Assembly (NCBI GenBank): GCA_016928975.1 | Contig: JAFGJR010000151.1 | Coordinates: 1 to 16,935, forward strand | Reading direction: 5' to 3' | Length of the DNA stretch: 16,935 nt | DNA from: Sedimentisphaerales bacterium | GTDB taxonomy: Bacteria > Planctomycetota > Phycisphaerae > Sedimentisphaerales > SG8-4 | In this document: in pieces, positions 7,721-16,850 of the stretch | How positions within the stretch are numbered: position 1 is the first letter of the stretch | Layout of the letters: every line of letters begins with the position of its first letter | Notes under the pieces: model-generated | What the model saw: the letters and a program-made list of their open reading frames with translations, nothing else | The model's database searches: none | What the model was told of the DNA's origin: nothing | Made by a program: the position numbers and the translations under genes

Positions 7721-9676
7721 ATGAAGAACCAGAACCAGGTATTGATGGACTTCGGTCTTCTGACGGATCACGATATCTACCTGTACAAGGAAGGCAATCA
7801 CTTCCGGCTGTATGACAAACTCGGCGCCCATGTAGTCGAGCACGAAGGCGTCAAGGGCACGCTATTCACAGTATGGGCTCCCAATGCCGCGCGGGTTTCC
7901 GTGGTGAGCGACTTCAACCAGTGGAATCCCCAGTCGCACCCCCTGGCTGTGCGGCGGGATGCTTCGGGAATCTGGGAAGGTTTTGTCCCAGGGGTCGGTC
8001 AGGGCTCCGCGTACAAGTACCACATCGAATCGAAGCAGGGTGGCTATCGGGTCGACAAAGGCGATCCCTTTGCCTTCTTCTGGGAATTGCCGCCGCGTAC
8101 AGCTTCGATCGTCTGGGATCTTGACTACCAGTGGCACGATGACCAGTGGTGTGCGAAACGGGCAGAGCGCAATTCGCTCCAAGGTCCGATGAGCATCTAC
8201 GAGGTCCACCTCGGCTCCTGGCGGCGGGACCCGAGCGATCCCGACCGCTTGCTCAGCTACAACGAGATCGCGCCGCAACTGGCCGAGTATGTCCGGCACA
8301 TGGGGTTTACCCATGTCGAGTTCCTGCCGATCATGGAGCACCCCTTCTACGGTTCGTGGGGCTACCAGACGGGCGGCTACTTCGCCCCGACGCGTCGTTA
8401 CGGCTGCCCGCAGGATCTCATGTACCTCATCGACCACCTGCACCAGCAGGGGATCGGCGTGATTCTGGATTGGGTGCCTTCGCATTTCCCGACGGACGAG
8501 TACGGACTGGGTTACTTCGACGGCACACATCTCTACGAGCACGCGGATCCCCGGCTCGGCTTCCACCCCGACTGGAAAAGCGCTATCTTCAACTATGGAC
8601 GGCATGAGGTGCGGTCCTACCTGATCAGCAGCGCGATGTTCTGGCTGGACCGCTATCACGCCGACGCCCTGCGTGTGGATGCCGTCGCCTCCATGCTGTA
8701 TTTGGACTACTCCCGCAAGGAGGGAGAGTGGATTCCGAACCAGTACGGCGGCCGAGAGAACATCGACGCCATCGGTTTCCTGCGTCGCTTCAACGAGATG
8801 GTCTACCGCGATTTCCCGCATGTTCAAACCGTGGCCGAAGAATCGACGGCTTGGCCGATGGTGACCCGACCGACCGTGACGGGGGGCCTCGGGTTCGGGA
8901 TGAAGTGGAACATGGGGTGGATGCACGACACACTTGAGTACTTCAACAGAGACTGCATTCACCGCAGGTATCACCAGGATAAGCTGACCTTCTCGATCTG
9001 GTACGCGTTCACGGAGAATTTTGTCCTGCCCCTCTCGCACGACGAGGTCGTTCACGGCAAAGGCTCGCTCTATGGGAAGATGCCGGGCGACGCGTGGCAG
9101 AAGCTGGCCAATCTGCGCCTCCTGTTCGGCTATATGTACACGCAGCCGGGCAAGAAGCTCCTGTTCATGGGCGGGGAGTTCGGCCAGCACCGCGAGTGGG
9201 CCCACGATCTCAGTCTTGACTGGCACCAGACAGACGACCCCGGACACGCCAATCTGCAAAGATGGGTCCGAGACCTCAACCACCTGTACCGGGACGAATC
9301 CGCTCTCCACCAGACCGATTTCCAGGCGGGGGGCTTCGAATGGATCGACTTTCACGATGCAGAGAAGAGTGTTGTGAGTTATCTTCGACGCGACGAAGCG
9401 GGGGGGAACCCGGTGGTGGTCGTCGCCAACTTCACCCCCGTGCCTCGGCACAACTACCGTGTGGGTGTCCCGCACGGCGGCTTCTGGAAGGAGATCCTCA
9501 ACAGCGATGCCAAGGACTACGGCGGCAGCGGCCAGGGGAACACAGGCGGCGTAGAGGCCTCTCCGGCCTCCTTCTACGGTCGGTATGACCATTCCTTGTC
9601 GATCACGCTTCCACCGCTGGGAATCGTCATCTTCAAAAGCCAACTCGACAAACAGGGCGTCGCCCGCAAGGGCTAG
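7721..9676 (+). CDS. glgB: GlgB, 1,4-alpha-glucan branching enzyme
   Basis: This 651-residue GH13_9 enzyme cuts alpha-1,4-glucan and re-attaches the piece through an alpha-1,6 bond (EC 2.4.1.18). A CBM48 domain (about residues 40-125) is seen at [20 protein letters not shown]. The barrel carries [26 protein letters not shown], Asp320 ([10 protein letters not shown]), Glu373 (TVAEESTAW) and Asp441 ([12 protein letters not shown]). Spacing of these three residues is identical to Escherichia coli GlgB (Asp405, Glu458, Asp526). A C-terminal beta-sandwich follows from about 555. The protein is about 85 residues shorter at the N-terminus than the E. coli enzyme, so it belongs to the forms lacking the extra N1 domain. 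It follows treS-mak and branches the linear glucan GlgE makes. The stop is 28 nt before the glgX start. Confidence 0.97.
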   Translation: MKNQNQVLMDFGLLTDHDIYLYKEGNHFRLYDKLGAHVVEHEGVKGTLFTVWAPNAARVSVVSDFNQWNPQSHPLAVRRDASGIWEGFVPGVGQGSAYKYHIESKQGGYRVDKGDPFAFFWELPPRTASIVWDLDYQWHDDQWCAKRAERNSLQGPMSIYEVHLGSWRRDPSDPDRLLSYNEIAPQLAEYVRHMGFTHVEFLPIMEHPFYGSWGYQTGGYFAPTRRYGCPQDLMYLIDHLHQQGIGVILDWVPSHFPTDEYGLGYFDGTHLYEHADPRLGFHPDWKSAIFNYGRHEVRSYLISSAMFWLDRYHADALRVDAVASMLYLDYSRKEGEWIPNQYGGRENIDAIGFLRRFNEMVYRDFPHVQTVAEESTAWPMVTRPTVTGGLGFGMKWNMGWMHDTLEYFNRDCIHRRYHQDKLTFSIWYAFTENFVLPLSHDEVVHGKGSLYGKMPGDAWQKLANLRLLFGYMYTQPGKKLLFMGGEFGQHREWAHDLSLDWHQTDDPGHANLQRWVRDLNHLYRDESALHQTDFQAGGFEWIDFHDAEKSVVSYLRRDEAGGNPVVVVANFTPVPRHNYRVGVPHGGFWKEILNSDAKDYGGSGQGNTGGVEASPASFYGRYDHSLSITLPPLGIVIFKSQLDKQGVARKG

Positions 9677-9704
9677 CGTGCCTGAGAGACACTGGAGGCA
9701 CCGA

Positions 9705-11819
9705 ATGAACCCGAGGTTACTACCCGGCATAGACTACCCCTTGGGCGCCACGTTCGATGGCAGTGGTACGAACTTCTCGATCTTCTCCGAGGTCGCGGAG
9801 CGCATCGAGCTCTGTCTTTTCGAGGATGGCGGCAGCGAGACACGGATCACTCTGCCGGAGGTGTCGGGTTACTGCTGGCATGGGTATCTGGCAGGCGTTA
9901 GTCCGGGCCAGCGCTACGGCTACCGGGTATATGGGCCCTGGGCACCGGAAAAGGGGCACCGATGCCGTCCCGCCAAATTGCTGATGGACCCGTATGCCAA
10001 AGCCGTGGAGGGCCGCATCGATTGGAGCGAAGCCATCTTTCCCTACCACTTCACCGATCCTGACGGACCGCCGAACGATGCGGATGACGCCGCCAACGTA
10101 CCGAAATCCGTGGTCATCAACCCCTACTTCGACTGGCGCCAGGAGCACCGTCCGGGCATCCCTCTCAACGAGACCGTGATCTACGAACTCCACGTCAAGG
10201 GCTTTACGAAACGCCATCCGGCTATCCCGCCGGAACTGCAGGGCACTTATGCTGGCCTGGCCCACCCGTCCATGATCAACTATCTGACCTCGCTGGGAAT
10301 CACGGCGGTCGAACTCTTGCCCGTGCACCATTTCGTCCACGACCACCACCTGATCCAGAGAGGATTGCGCAACTACTGGGGCTACAACTCGATTGCCTAT
10401 TTCGCACCGCATGCGGAGTACTCGGCAACAGGCCGGCTCGGACAGCAAGTCCAGGAGTTCAAGCAGATGGTCCACGATCTGCACGAGGTCGGCATCGAGG
10501 TGATTCTCGACGTCGTGTACAACCACACGGCCGAGGGCAACCACCTTGGCCCGCTGCTTTCATTCAAGGGAATCGACAATGCCGCTTATTACCGTTTGGT
10601 CAACGACGATCCTCGCTACTACATGGACTACACGGGGACCGGCAACAGTCTGAACATGCGGCATCCACACGTGCTGCGGCTCATCATGGATTCCTTGCGG
10701 TACTGGATTACGGAAATGCATGTGGACGGCTTCCGGTTCGACCTGGCTGCCACGCTGGCGCGCGAGCTGCACGAAGTCGACCGGCTGTCGGCCTTCTTCG
10801 ATGTCATCCACCAAGATCCGGTCATCAGCCAGGTGAAGCTGATCGCCGAGCCATGGGATGTTGGTGAAGGGGGATACCAAGTCGGCAACTTCCCGCCGCA
10901 ATGGTCCGAGTGGAACGGTCTGTATCGCGACGTGATTCGGGACTACTGGCGGGGTCAGGACCGCACGTTGGGGCAGTTGGCCGCACGTTTCACCGGCAGT
11001 TCCGATCTGTACGAGAACACCGGGCGCAAACCCCATGCGAGCATCAACTTCATCACGGCCCACGACGGTTTCACGTTGCACGACCTGGTGACCTACAATG
11101 GCAAGCACAACGAGGCCAACGGCGAGGGCAACCGGGACGGGACGGAGGACAATCGTTCCTGGAATTGCGGGGTGGAGGGCGAGACGGAAGAGCCCGATGT
11201 CAATGCCTTGCGGGCCCGTCAGAAACGCAACTTCCTGGCCACGCTCCTTCTGTCCCAAGGCGTCCCCATGGTGGTCGGCGGCGACGAACTCGGAAAGACG
11301 AAGAAGGGGAACAACAACACGTATTGCCAGGACAACGAGTTGTCTTGGTTCGCTTGGGACCACGTCGATGAGGCCCTACGTGACTTCACCGCCGAGTTGA
11401 TCGAGTTGCGCAAGAGCCACCCCGTGTTCCGGCGGCGCGGGTGGTTCCAGGGCCGGCCCATCCGCGGACAGCCGGACATTGGCTGGTATCGGACGGATGG
11501 GGGCGAGATGACAGAGGAGGACTGGAATTCAGGCCATATCAAGTCGCTCCAGGTCTTCCTTTCCGGACAACTCAACCAGATGGACCGACGGGGCGAGCCC
11601 GTCTTGGATGACGATTTCCTCGTGCTCTTTCACGGCGGCGCGGAGCCGGCCATTTTTCGGCCGGCCGTCTCGGTCAGCGAACGGCCGTGGCTGTTGGTGT
11701 TGGACACCGCGGATGAACCTGCGGCTGCTGAGGCACGTAAGCTGCAATACGTTGGGGCGGAAATCGAAGCGCAAGGTCGGTCCCTGGTCTTGCTGACGCG
11801 CACCGTTGAGCCGCAGTAA
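9705..11819 (+). CDS. glgX: Glycogen debranching enzyme of the GlgX/TreX type
   Basis: This 704-residue GH13_11 isoamylase-type enzyme hydrolyses alpha-1,6 branch points of glycogen or limit dextrin. The CBM48 domain occupies about residues 10-115 (GTNFSIFSEVAERIELCLF, then YGYRVYGPW). The barrel has YELHVKGFT, NYWGYNSIAYFAP, LDVVYNHTAEGN, nucleophile Asp346 (DGFRFDLAATLA), acid/base Glu382 (LIAEPWDVG) and Asp454 (ITAHDGFTLHD). The family signatures NEANGEGNRDGT and GDELGKTKKGNNN follow. The frame is open upstream to 9585 within glgB, but GGAGG at 9694-9698, 6 nt before ATG 9705, fixes the start at the residue where family homology begins (MNPRLLPGIDYPLGAT). Directly upstream of treZ and treY it occupies the place of treX in known treX/treY/treZ clusters. 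Its likely job is to supply unbranched chains for TreY. GlgX and TreX cannot be told apart from this sequence alone. Confidence 0.95.
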   Translation: MNPRLLPGIDYPLGATFDGSGTNFSIFSEVAERIELCLFEDGGSETRITLPEVSGYCWHGYLAGVSPGQRYGYRVYGPWAPEKGHRCRPAKLLMDPYAKAVEGRIDWSEAIFPYHFTDPDGPPNDADDAANVPKSVVINPYFDWRQEHRPGIPLNETVIYELHVKGFTKRHPAIPPELQGTYAGLAHPSMINYLTSLGITAVELLPVHHFVHDHHLIQRGLRNYWGYNSIAYFAPHAEYSATGRLGQQVQEFKQMVHDLHEVGIEVILDVVYNHTAEGNHLGPLLSFKGIDNAAYYRLVNDDPRYYMDYTGTGNSLNMRHPHVLRLIMDSLRYWITEMHVDGFRFDLAATLARELHEVDRLSAFFDVIHQDPVISQVKLIAEPWDVGEGGYQVGNFPPQWSEWNGLYRDVIRDYWRGQDRTLGQLAARFTGSSDLYENTGRKPHASINFITAHDGFTLHDLVTYNGKHNEANGEGNRDGTEDNRSWNCGVEGETEEPDVNALRARQKRNFLATLLLSQGVPMVVGGDELGKTKKGNNNTYCQDNELSWFAWDHVDEALRDFTAELIELRKSHPVFRRRGWFQGRPIRGQPDIGWYRTDGGEMTEEDWNSGHIKSLQVFLSGQLNQMDRRGEPVLDDDFLVLFHGGAEPAIFRPAVSVSERPWLLVLDTADEPAAAEARKLQYVGAEIEAQGRSLVLLTRTVEPQ

Positions 11820-11852
11820 CAGGATGCTCCAAATGCAGAAAGGAAGCTCATA

Positions 11853-13733
11853 GTGACGAGAGTTGGCGCGATCTACGAAGGCAAGGGCAAGTGCCGATTT
11901 GAGGTGTGGGCACCACTGTCACCGGACGTTGCCCTGCGGCTGGTCGGGCGCGACACTCGTGAGCTGCCGATGGCTCGCAACGACCAGGGTTGTTGGCATG
12001 TGGAGCTTCAAGATATCTCGCCTGGCACGCGCTACGGTTACGTGCTCCGCGGCGGTCTGCTGCGACCGGACCCTGCCTCCGACTTTCAGCCGGAAGGCGT
12101 GCATGGGCCCAGCGAGGTCGTCGATCACAGCGACTTCGAATGGACGGACACCGGTTGGGAAGGCGTCCCGCTGGAGAACATGGTCATCTACGAGCTGCAC
12201 GTAGGCACTTTCACGCCGGTGGGGACGTTCGAAGCGATCCTTCCGCGGTTGGCTGAACTGCGCGACTTGGGGATTACGGCGATTGAGTTAATGCCCGTGG
12301 CGCAATTTCCTGGCGCACGCAACTGGGGTTACGACGGCGTCCATCCGTACGCCGTCCAGAACTCGTACGGGGGCCCGCACGGCCTCAAAATGCTGGTCAA
12401 TGCCATTCACCGACACGGCATGTCGGCCATCCTCGACGTCGTGTACAACCATCTCGGGCCGGAAGGCAATTACCTTCGCGATTTCGGCCCCTACTTCACG
12501 GATATCTACAAGACCCCCTGGGGAGAGGCACTCAACTTCGATGGCGCTGAAAGCCACCATGTGCGGGACTACTTCATCGAGAATGCCGTCTACTGGTTCC
12601 GGGACTACCATTTTGACGCGTTGCGGCTCGATGCGCTGCACGCCATTTACGACCGGAGCGCCAAGCATTTCATTCGGGAACTCGTAGAGCGCGTCGCGAG
12701 CTACTCTCGGCAGTCCGGACGCAAGTGCTATCTAATCGGCGAGAGCGACCTCAACGATACACGCCTGATCAAACCCGTCCGCAGCGGCGGTTACGGACTC
12801 GATGCTCAGTGGGCCGATGATTTCCACCACAGTCTTCACACACTTCTCACGGGCGAGCAGTCCGGTTACTACGAAGATTTTGGCCGGATCGACCAACTGG
12901 TCAAAGCCTATCGGGAAGGTTTCGTCTATTCCTGGCAGCACTCGAAGCATCGCCGGAGGCGGCACGGAAGCAGTTCCAAGTCCCTGCCCGCCCGGCAGTT
13001 CGTCGTTTGCGCCCAGAATCACGACCAGATCGGCAATCGCATGTTGGGAGAGAGACTCAGCGAGTTGCTCGATCTTGAATCGCTGAAACTCGCTGCCGGT
13101 GCGTTGTTACTCTCCCCGTATGTCCCCTTATTGTTCATGGGCGAGGAGTATGGGGAAGACGCGAGGTTCCAGTATTTCGTCAGCCACACCGATCAGGCTC
13201 TGATCCAGGCCGTCCGCGAGGGCAGACGAAACGAGTTCAGAGCCTTCGCCTGGAGCCAGGAGGTCCCAGATCCACAAGCCGTCGAGACCTTCGAGAGTTC
13301 CAAACTGCGCTGGAAGACGCGTGCCGAGGGACACCGTCATATCCTGCTTGAGTTCTACCGTCGGCTCTTTGTCGTGCGCCGGAGCATTCCGCTCGTCGTG
13401 AGCAAGGGGAATACGACGGTGCGCTGCCTGGAGAAAGAGCAGGTCTTGACGTGGCGCCGGGCGTACCCAGATCGTGGTATACACTGCCTGATGAACTTCA
13501 GCAGGGCTTCCGCACGATTCTGCCTGAACGCGAGGGAAGGCCGCTGGACCAGGGTCCTCGACTCGGCCGGTCTCCAGTGGGATGGCCCAGGCAGTACTCT
13601 ACCGGAAAACCCGGCGGGGAAAGAGAACGTCACTATGCCGCCCAGAAGCATTGCCCTGTTCCAGACCGAGTCTCCCAGGACCGCCCAAGAACAGAGGGCG
13701 GCGCGGACAACCGTCGTCGCCGTGGAGGAGTAG
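11853..13733 (+). CDS. treZ: TreZ, malto-oligosyltrehalose trehalohydrolase
   Basis: This 626-residue GH13_10 enzyme releases trehalose from the end of maltooligosyl-trehalose (EC 3.2.1.141). The small N-terminal beta domain (about 1-85) begins at FEVWAPLSPDVALRLVG. The barrel shows YELHVGTFTPVGTF, NWGYDGVHPYAVQNSYGGP (the TreZ hallmark), LDVVYNHLGPEGNYL, Asp260 (ALRLDALHAI), Glu297 (LIGESDLND) and Asp391 (CAQNHDQIGNR). LFMGEEYGE follows. The start is GTG at 11853 with AAAGGAAG about 7 nt upstream; no in-frame ATG or TTG fits better. It is 33 nt after glgX and overlaps the treY ribosome binding site. Paired with TreY it forms the classic two-step route from glucan to trehalose. Confidence 0.96.
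   Translation: MTRVGAIYEGKGKCRFEVWAPLSPDVALRLVGRDTRELPMARNDQGCWHVELQDISPGTRYGYVLRGGLLRPDPASDFQPEGVHGPSEVVDHSDFEWTDTGWEGVPLENMVIYELHVGTFTPVGTFEAILPRLAELRDLGITAIELMPVAQFPGARNWGYDGVHPYAVQNSYGGPHGLKMLVNAIHRHGMSAILDVVYNHLGPEGNYLRDFGPYFTDIYKTPWGEALNFDGAESHHVRDYFIENAVYWFRDYHFDALRLDALHAIYDRSAKHFIRELVERVASYSRQSGRKCYLIGESDLNDTRLIKPVRSGGYGLDAQWADDFHHSLHTLLTGEQSGYYEDFGRIDQLVKAYREGFVYSWQHSKHRRRRHGSSSKSLPARQFVVCAQNHDQIGNRMLGERLSELLDLESLKLAAGALLLSPYVPLLFMGEEYGEDARFQYFVSHTDQALIQAVREGRRNEFRAFAWSQEVPDPQAVETFESSKLRWKTRAEGHRHILLEFYRRLFVVRRSIPLVVSKGNTTVRCLEKEQVLTWRRAYPDRGIHCLMNFSRASARFCLNAREGRWTRVLDSAGLQWDGPGSTLPENPAGKENVTMPPRSIALFQTESPRTAQEQRAARTTVVAVEE
13724..13730 (+). promoter_or_regulatory. treY ribosome binding site inside the treZ 3' end
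   Basis: GGAGGAG lies in the last codons of treZ. Only 3 nt separate the treZ TAG (13731-13733) from the treY ATG (13737). This arrangement implies translational coupling of the two enzymes. Confidence 0.65.
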
Positions 13734-13736
13734 CCA

Positions 13737-16541
13737 ATGCGTGTCCCGGTGGCCACCTACCGATTGCAGTTTGGTCCGTCCTTGCGATTCCAGGATGCCA
13801 AAGCCCTGGTCCCGTATCTGGCCCAACTGGGGATCAGCGACGTTTATGCCTCGCCTATCTTCCGGGCAATGCCAGGGAGTACACACGGGTACGATGTCAC
13901 CGACCCGAACGAACTGAACCCGGAACTGGGGTCATGGGAGGACTTCCAAGCCCTCATGGCCGAGGTCCAGGCCCATCAGATGGGCTGGCTCCAGGACATC
14001 GTGCCAAACCATATGGCCTACTCCAGTGAAAACCGCATGTTGATGGACCTCTTTGAGAACGGGCCGCACAGCCGATTCTATGAATTCTTCGATATCTTCC
14101 GCGACCATCCGGACCCAGAACTGCGCGCCAGAGTGCTAGCCCCATTCCTCGGCGACTCTCTTGACGAGGTTCTCCGGCGGGGGGAGATACAACTGACCTT
14201 GGACGACGACGGCCTCGCCCTGCGCTACTTCGGCTGGCGGTTCCCGCTTTGCCTGACCTCCTACGATGATGTCCTCGGACACAACGGTGGGGCGACCGGT
14301 GTCTTGGCCGAGGACCATCGCTCGACTCAGGCGTTTACCAGACTGCGGGAGACTTTCACCCGCTTGAGTGGAATGGGCGACTCTTCGAAAAAATGGAAAC
14401 AGGTGGCGGATGCCAAGAGAACCCTCATGCGACTTCATCGCGAATGCCCCAGGATTCGCGTGTATCTCAACAGTGTCTTGGAGTCGTACAACCGCCCTCC
14501 GGACGGATCCGTCGAGCGCAGTCCTCTGCACAGACTCCTGGATCGGCAGGTCTTCAAGCTGGTGTTCTGGCAGATCGCTTATGAGACAATCAACTGTCGC
14601 CGGTTCTTCTATTTGAGCGAGTTCATCGCGCTTCGTGTGGAAGACCCCGATGTGTTCCAAACGGTCCACAGCCGGATTCTGGAACTCGTGCGTGCCGGTG
14701 TCTTCACCGGCCTTCGCGTGGATCACATCGACGGGCTCTATAACCCCCGACAGTACCTGCGGCGATTGTACAACGAGGTGCCGAAGGCGTACCTTGTCGT
14801 CGAGAAAATCCTGGATCTCTACGAGTTCCTGCGAGATGACTGGCCGATCCAGGGCACCTCCGGCTACAAGTTCTGCAACTACGTCAACAGCATCTTCTGC
14901 CACCAGGAGAACGAAAGAGCTTTTGCGCACATCTATCACGAATTCATCGGCGCGGCGCCCGGCTACCCACAACTCCTGTACGACAAGAAGAAGAAGATCC
15001 TCGAGGAGCGCATGGCCGGCGAGTTAGCGTACCTCACCCATCTGGCTTTGCAGGCGGCGGAGATACTGCGGGCGGGATGCTGGGACCCTGATCCGCAATC
15101 CCTCACGCCGGACCCAGAATTGGTGCGGCGGGGGTTGATGGCCCTCATGGCGGCTTTCCCCGTCTACCGAACCTACGTCGACGCCGGCCATTTCACGCCG
15201 GCGGACCGGGCCGTCTTCACCCGTGCGATCGAGACGGTCCGCGACCAGTGCCCGCTGTGCACCGCGGCGGCGGAACACGTGGTCGAGCTGCTGCTTTCGA
15301 GCCTACGGGAAGACCTCCCGCCCTCCGTGCGCGAGGCGAATCAGCACTTCCTCATGCGGTTTCAGCAGTTCACCGGCCCGGCGATGGCCAAGGGCCTGGA
15401 GGACACCCTGTTCTACGTTTACAACCGTCTCGTCTCACTGAACGAGGTCGGCGGCGATCCCAGCGCCTTTGGCCTATCACTGGATCAATTTCACCACTTT
15501 CTTCAGTTGCGGGCCCGGGATTGGCCGCACGCGATGAACGCCACCAGCACCCACGACTCCAAACGGGGCGAAGACGTCCGCGCCCGGCTCAACGTCCTTT
15601 CGGAGATTCCCGACCGCTGGCGCGAGACAGTCACACGCTGGGCTCAGATGAACGAAGGGCACAAAACGCAATGCCGGGGCCTGCTTGCTCCTGATCGCAA
15701 CGATGAATACCTGCTGTATCAGACGCTGGTCGGCGCGTTGCCATTCGACGAACACGAGTACGATGCCTTTGCGCAACGCATCGGCGACTACCTAATCAAG
15801 GCCGTGCGGGAAGCCAAAACCCACGGCAACTGGCTGCGACCCGACGAGCAGTACGAGGCTGGTTGCCGGCAATTCGTCGAGCGAATCCTGGCTCGTTCGC
15901 CCGGAAATCCCTTCTGGGCCGACTTCCTGCCCTTTCAGCGAGAGATCAGCGAATACGGGGTCTACAACTCTCTGTCCCAGACGGCTTTGAAACTGACGTG
16001 CACGGGTTTGCCCGATTTCTACCAGGGATCGGAATTGTGGGACCTCAGCCTTGTGGACCCGGATAACCGCCGGCCCGTGGATTTCCAGAAGCGAGCGCAC
16101 TTGCTCCAGGAAGTCGTGAGCTGTCGAGAGGGTGGGCCCGGCCCATATCACGGACTGCAGGACGGTTGCATCAAGCTCTTTCTAATCCATCGGGGCTTGC
16201 AGGTGCGCCGAGAGAACCGTGACCTCTTCGACACGGGCGACCATCTGCCCGCCTTCGTAACGGGAACCCGGGCTCAGCACGTCGTGGCCTTTTTCCGTTC
16301 CCGGGACGCGACACACTACGCGCTCGTTGTGACGCCGCGATTCCTGACGTCCGTGATCAGACCGGGTGAGATGCCGGTCGGCCGGCAAGTCTGGGACGAC
16401 ACCCGCATCCGCCTGCCGGCGCAGAGCCCTTCCCATTGGCGCAACGTGATCACGGGCCAGGATCTCCGGGCCTCAGGTGAGATCTTGGTGGGCGATGCCC
16501 TGGCAACGTTCCCCGTTGCCATCATGGTCGGCAGCGTGTGA
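13737..16541 (+). CDS. treY: TreY, malto-oligosyltrehalose synthase
   Basis: This 934-residue GH13_26 enzyme rearranges the reducing-end alpha-1,4 link of maltooligosaccharides into the alpha,alpha-1,1 link of trehalose (EC 5.4.99.15). The N-terminus RVPVATYRLQF, then SDVYASPIFRAMPGSTHGYDV and QDIVPNHMAY, is diagnostic. The catalytic residues are Asp329 (GLRVDHIDGLYNP), Glu356 (YLVVEKILD) and Asp607 (ATSTHDSKRGEDVRARL). GTSGYKF and the C-terminal TGLPDFYQGSELWDLSLVDPDNRRPVD are also conserved. It is at the long end for the family (actinobacterial and archaeal forms are roughly 720-830), with extra length in the middle and at the C-terminus. It is the last gene of the run; no clear terminator follows, and the sequence turns directly into mobile-element debris. 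Confidence 0.97.
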   Translation: MRVPVATYRLQFGPSLRFQDAKALVPYLAQLGISDVYASPIFRAMPGSTHGYDVTDPNELNPELGSWEDFQALMAEVQAHQMGWLQDIVPNHMAYSSENRMLMDLFENGPHSRFYEFFDIFRDHPDPELRARVLAPFLGDSLDEVLRRGEIQLTLDDDGLALRYFGWRFPLCLTSYDDVLGHNGGATGVLAEDHRSTQAFTRLRETFTRLSGMGDSSKKWKQVADAKRTLMRLHRECPRIRVYLNSVLESYNRPPDGSVERSPLHRLLDRQVFKLVFWQIAYETINCRRFFYLSEFIALRVEDPDVFQTVHSRILELVRAGVFTGLRVDHIDGLYNPRQYLRRLYNEVPKAYLVVEKILDLYEFLRDDWPIQGTSGYKFCNYVNSIFCHQENERAFAHIYHEFIGAAPGYPQLLYDKKKKILEERMAGELAYLTHLALQAAEILRAGCWDPDPQSLTPDPELVRRGLMALMAAFPVYRTYVDAGHFTPADRAVFTRAIETVRDQCPLCTAAAEHVVELLLSSLREDLPPSVREANQHFLMRFQQFTGPAMAKGLEDTLFYVYNRLVSLNEVGGDPSAFGLSLDQFHHFLQLRARDWPHAMNATSTHDSKRGEDVRARLNVLSEIPDRWRETVTRWAQMNEGHKTQCRGLLAPDRNDEYLLYQTLVGALPFDEHEYDAFAQRIGDYLIKAVREAKTHGNWLRPDEQYEAGCRQFVERILARSPGNPFWADFLPFQREISEYGVYNSLSQTALKLTCTGLPDFYQGSELWDLSLVDPDNRRPVDFQKRAHLLQEVVSCREGGPGPYHGLQDGCIKLFLIHRGLQVRRENRDLFDTGDHLPAFVTGTRAQHVVAFFRSRDATHYALVVTPRFLTSVIRPGEMPVGRQVWDDTRIRLPAQSPSHWRNVITGQDLRASGEILVGDALATFPVAIMVGSV

Positions 16542-16730
16542 CCTGGCCTCTCGGCGGGAGCCTGAACCCGCGTATGGATGGATGCCGTTATGTCCTTGCG
16601 TTGCACCTGTGGAAGTGGTTGCATCTCGATTCGCACTGGGCCCGGCGTCTGATGCCCAGCCGCAAGGGGACGCGTTGGAATCAGGTCGTGGCGATCTTAG
16701 CGACCTGTCGATGGATCGCCCCCGGCAGAC
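16542..16730 (+). pseudogene. Fragment of a transposase (IS1634/IS4-like)
   Basis: About 60 residues in one frame, running roughly from LALHLWKWLHLD through SRKGTRWNQVVAIL to CRWIAPG, resemble the N-terminal third of IS1634-type DDE transposases. Those proteins typically continue after the APG with a Ser-Glu-Trp-Arg-Leu-His stretch; here the similarity stops abruptly near 16728. There is no proper start and no DDE catalytic core, so this is a remnant. The family call comes from remembered sequence style and is tentative. Confidence 0.45.
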
Positions 16731-16742
16731 GTCCGGCTGTGA

Positions 16743-16850
16743 CAGATCGAAGCCTACGACCCATTCGACCGAAACACCCCTTGCCTCCTGCTAACCCAGG
16801 GAGACCGAGATGCCTTCCTTCGCTACGTGAACTTCGCGATGAATGCTGGA
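16743..16850 (+). pseudogene. Unrecognised coding-like fragment
   Basis: Directly after an in-frame TGA (16740-16742) a stretch of 36 codons has protein-like composition (EAYDPFDRNTPCLLLTQG, then DRDAFLRYVNFAMNAG). It has no start codon and runs into the presumed insertion-sequence end. I do not recognise the family. It may be the interior of a gene cut on both sides, or chance. Confidence 0.25.

Noticed and set aside
7862..9730. Antisense open frame of 622 codons opposite glgB
   Set aside because: It mirrors glgB almost exactly and shows no domain or motif. Long antisense frames are expected in GC-rich genes with strong codon bias.
14136..14972. Antisense open frame of 278 codons opposite treY
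   Set aside because: Same reason: it lies wholly inside a gene with an intact catalytic triad and has no recognisable features.
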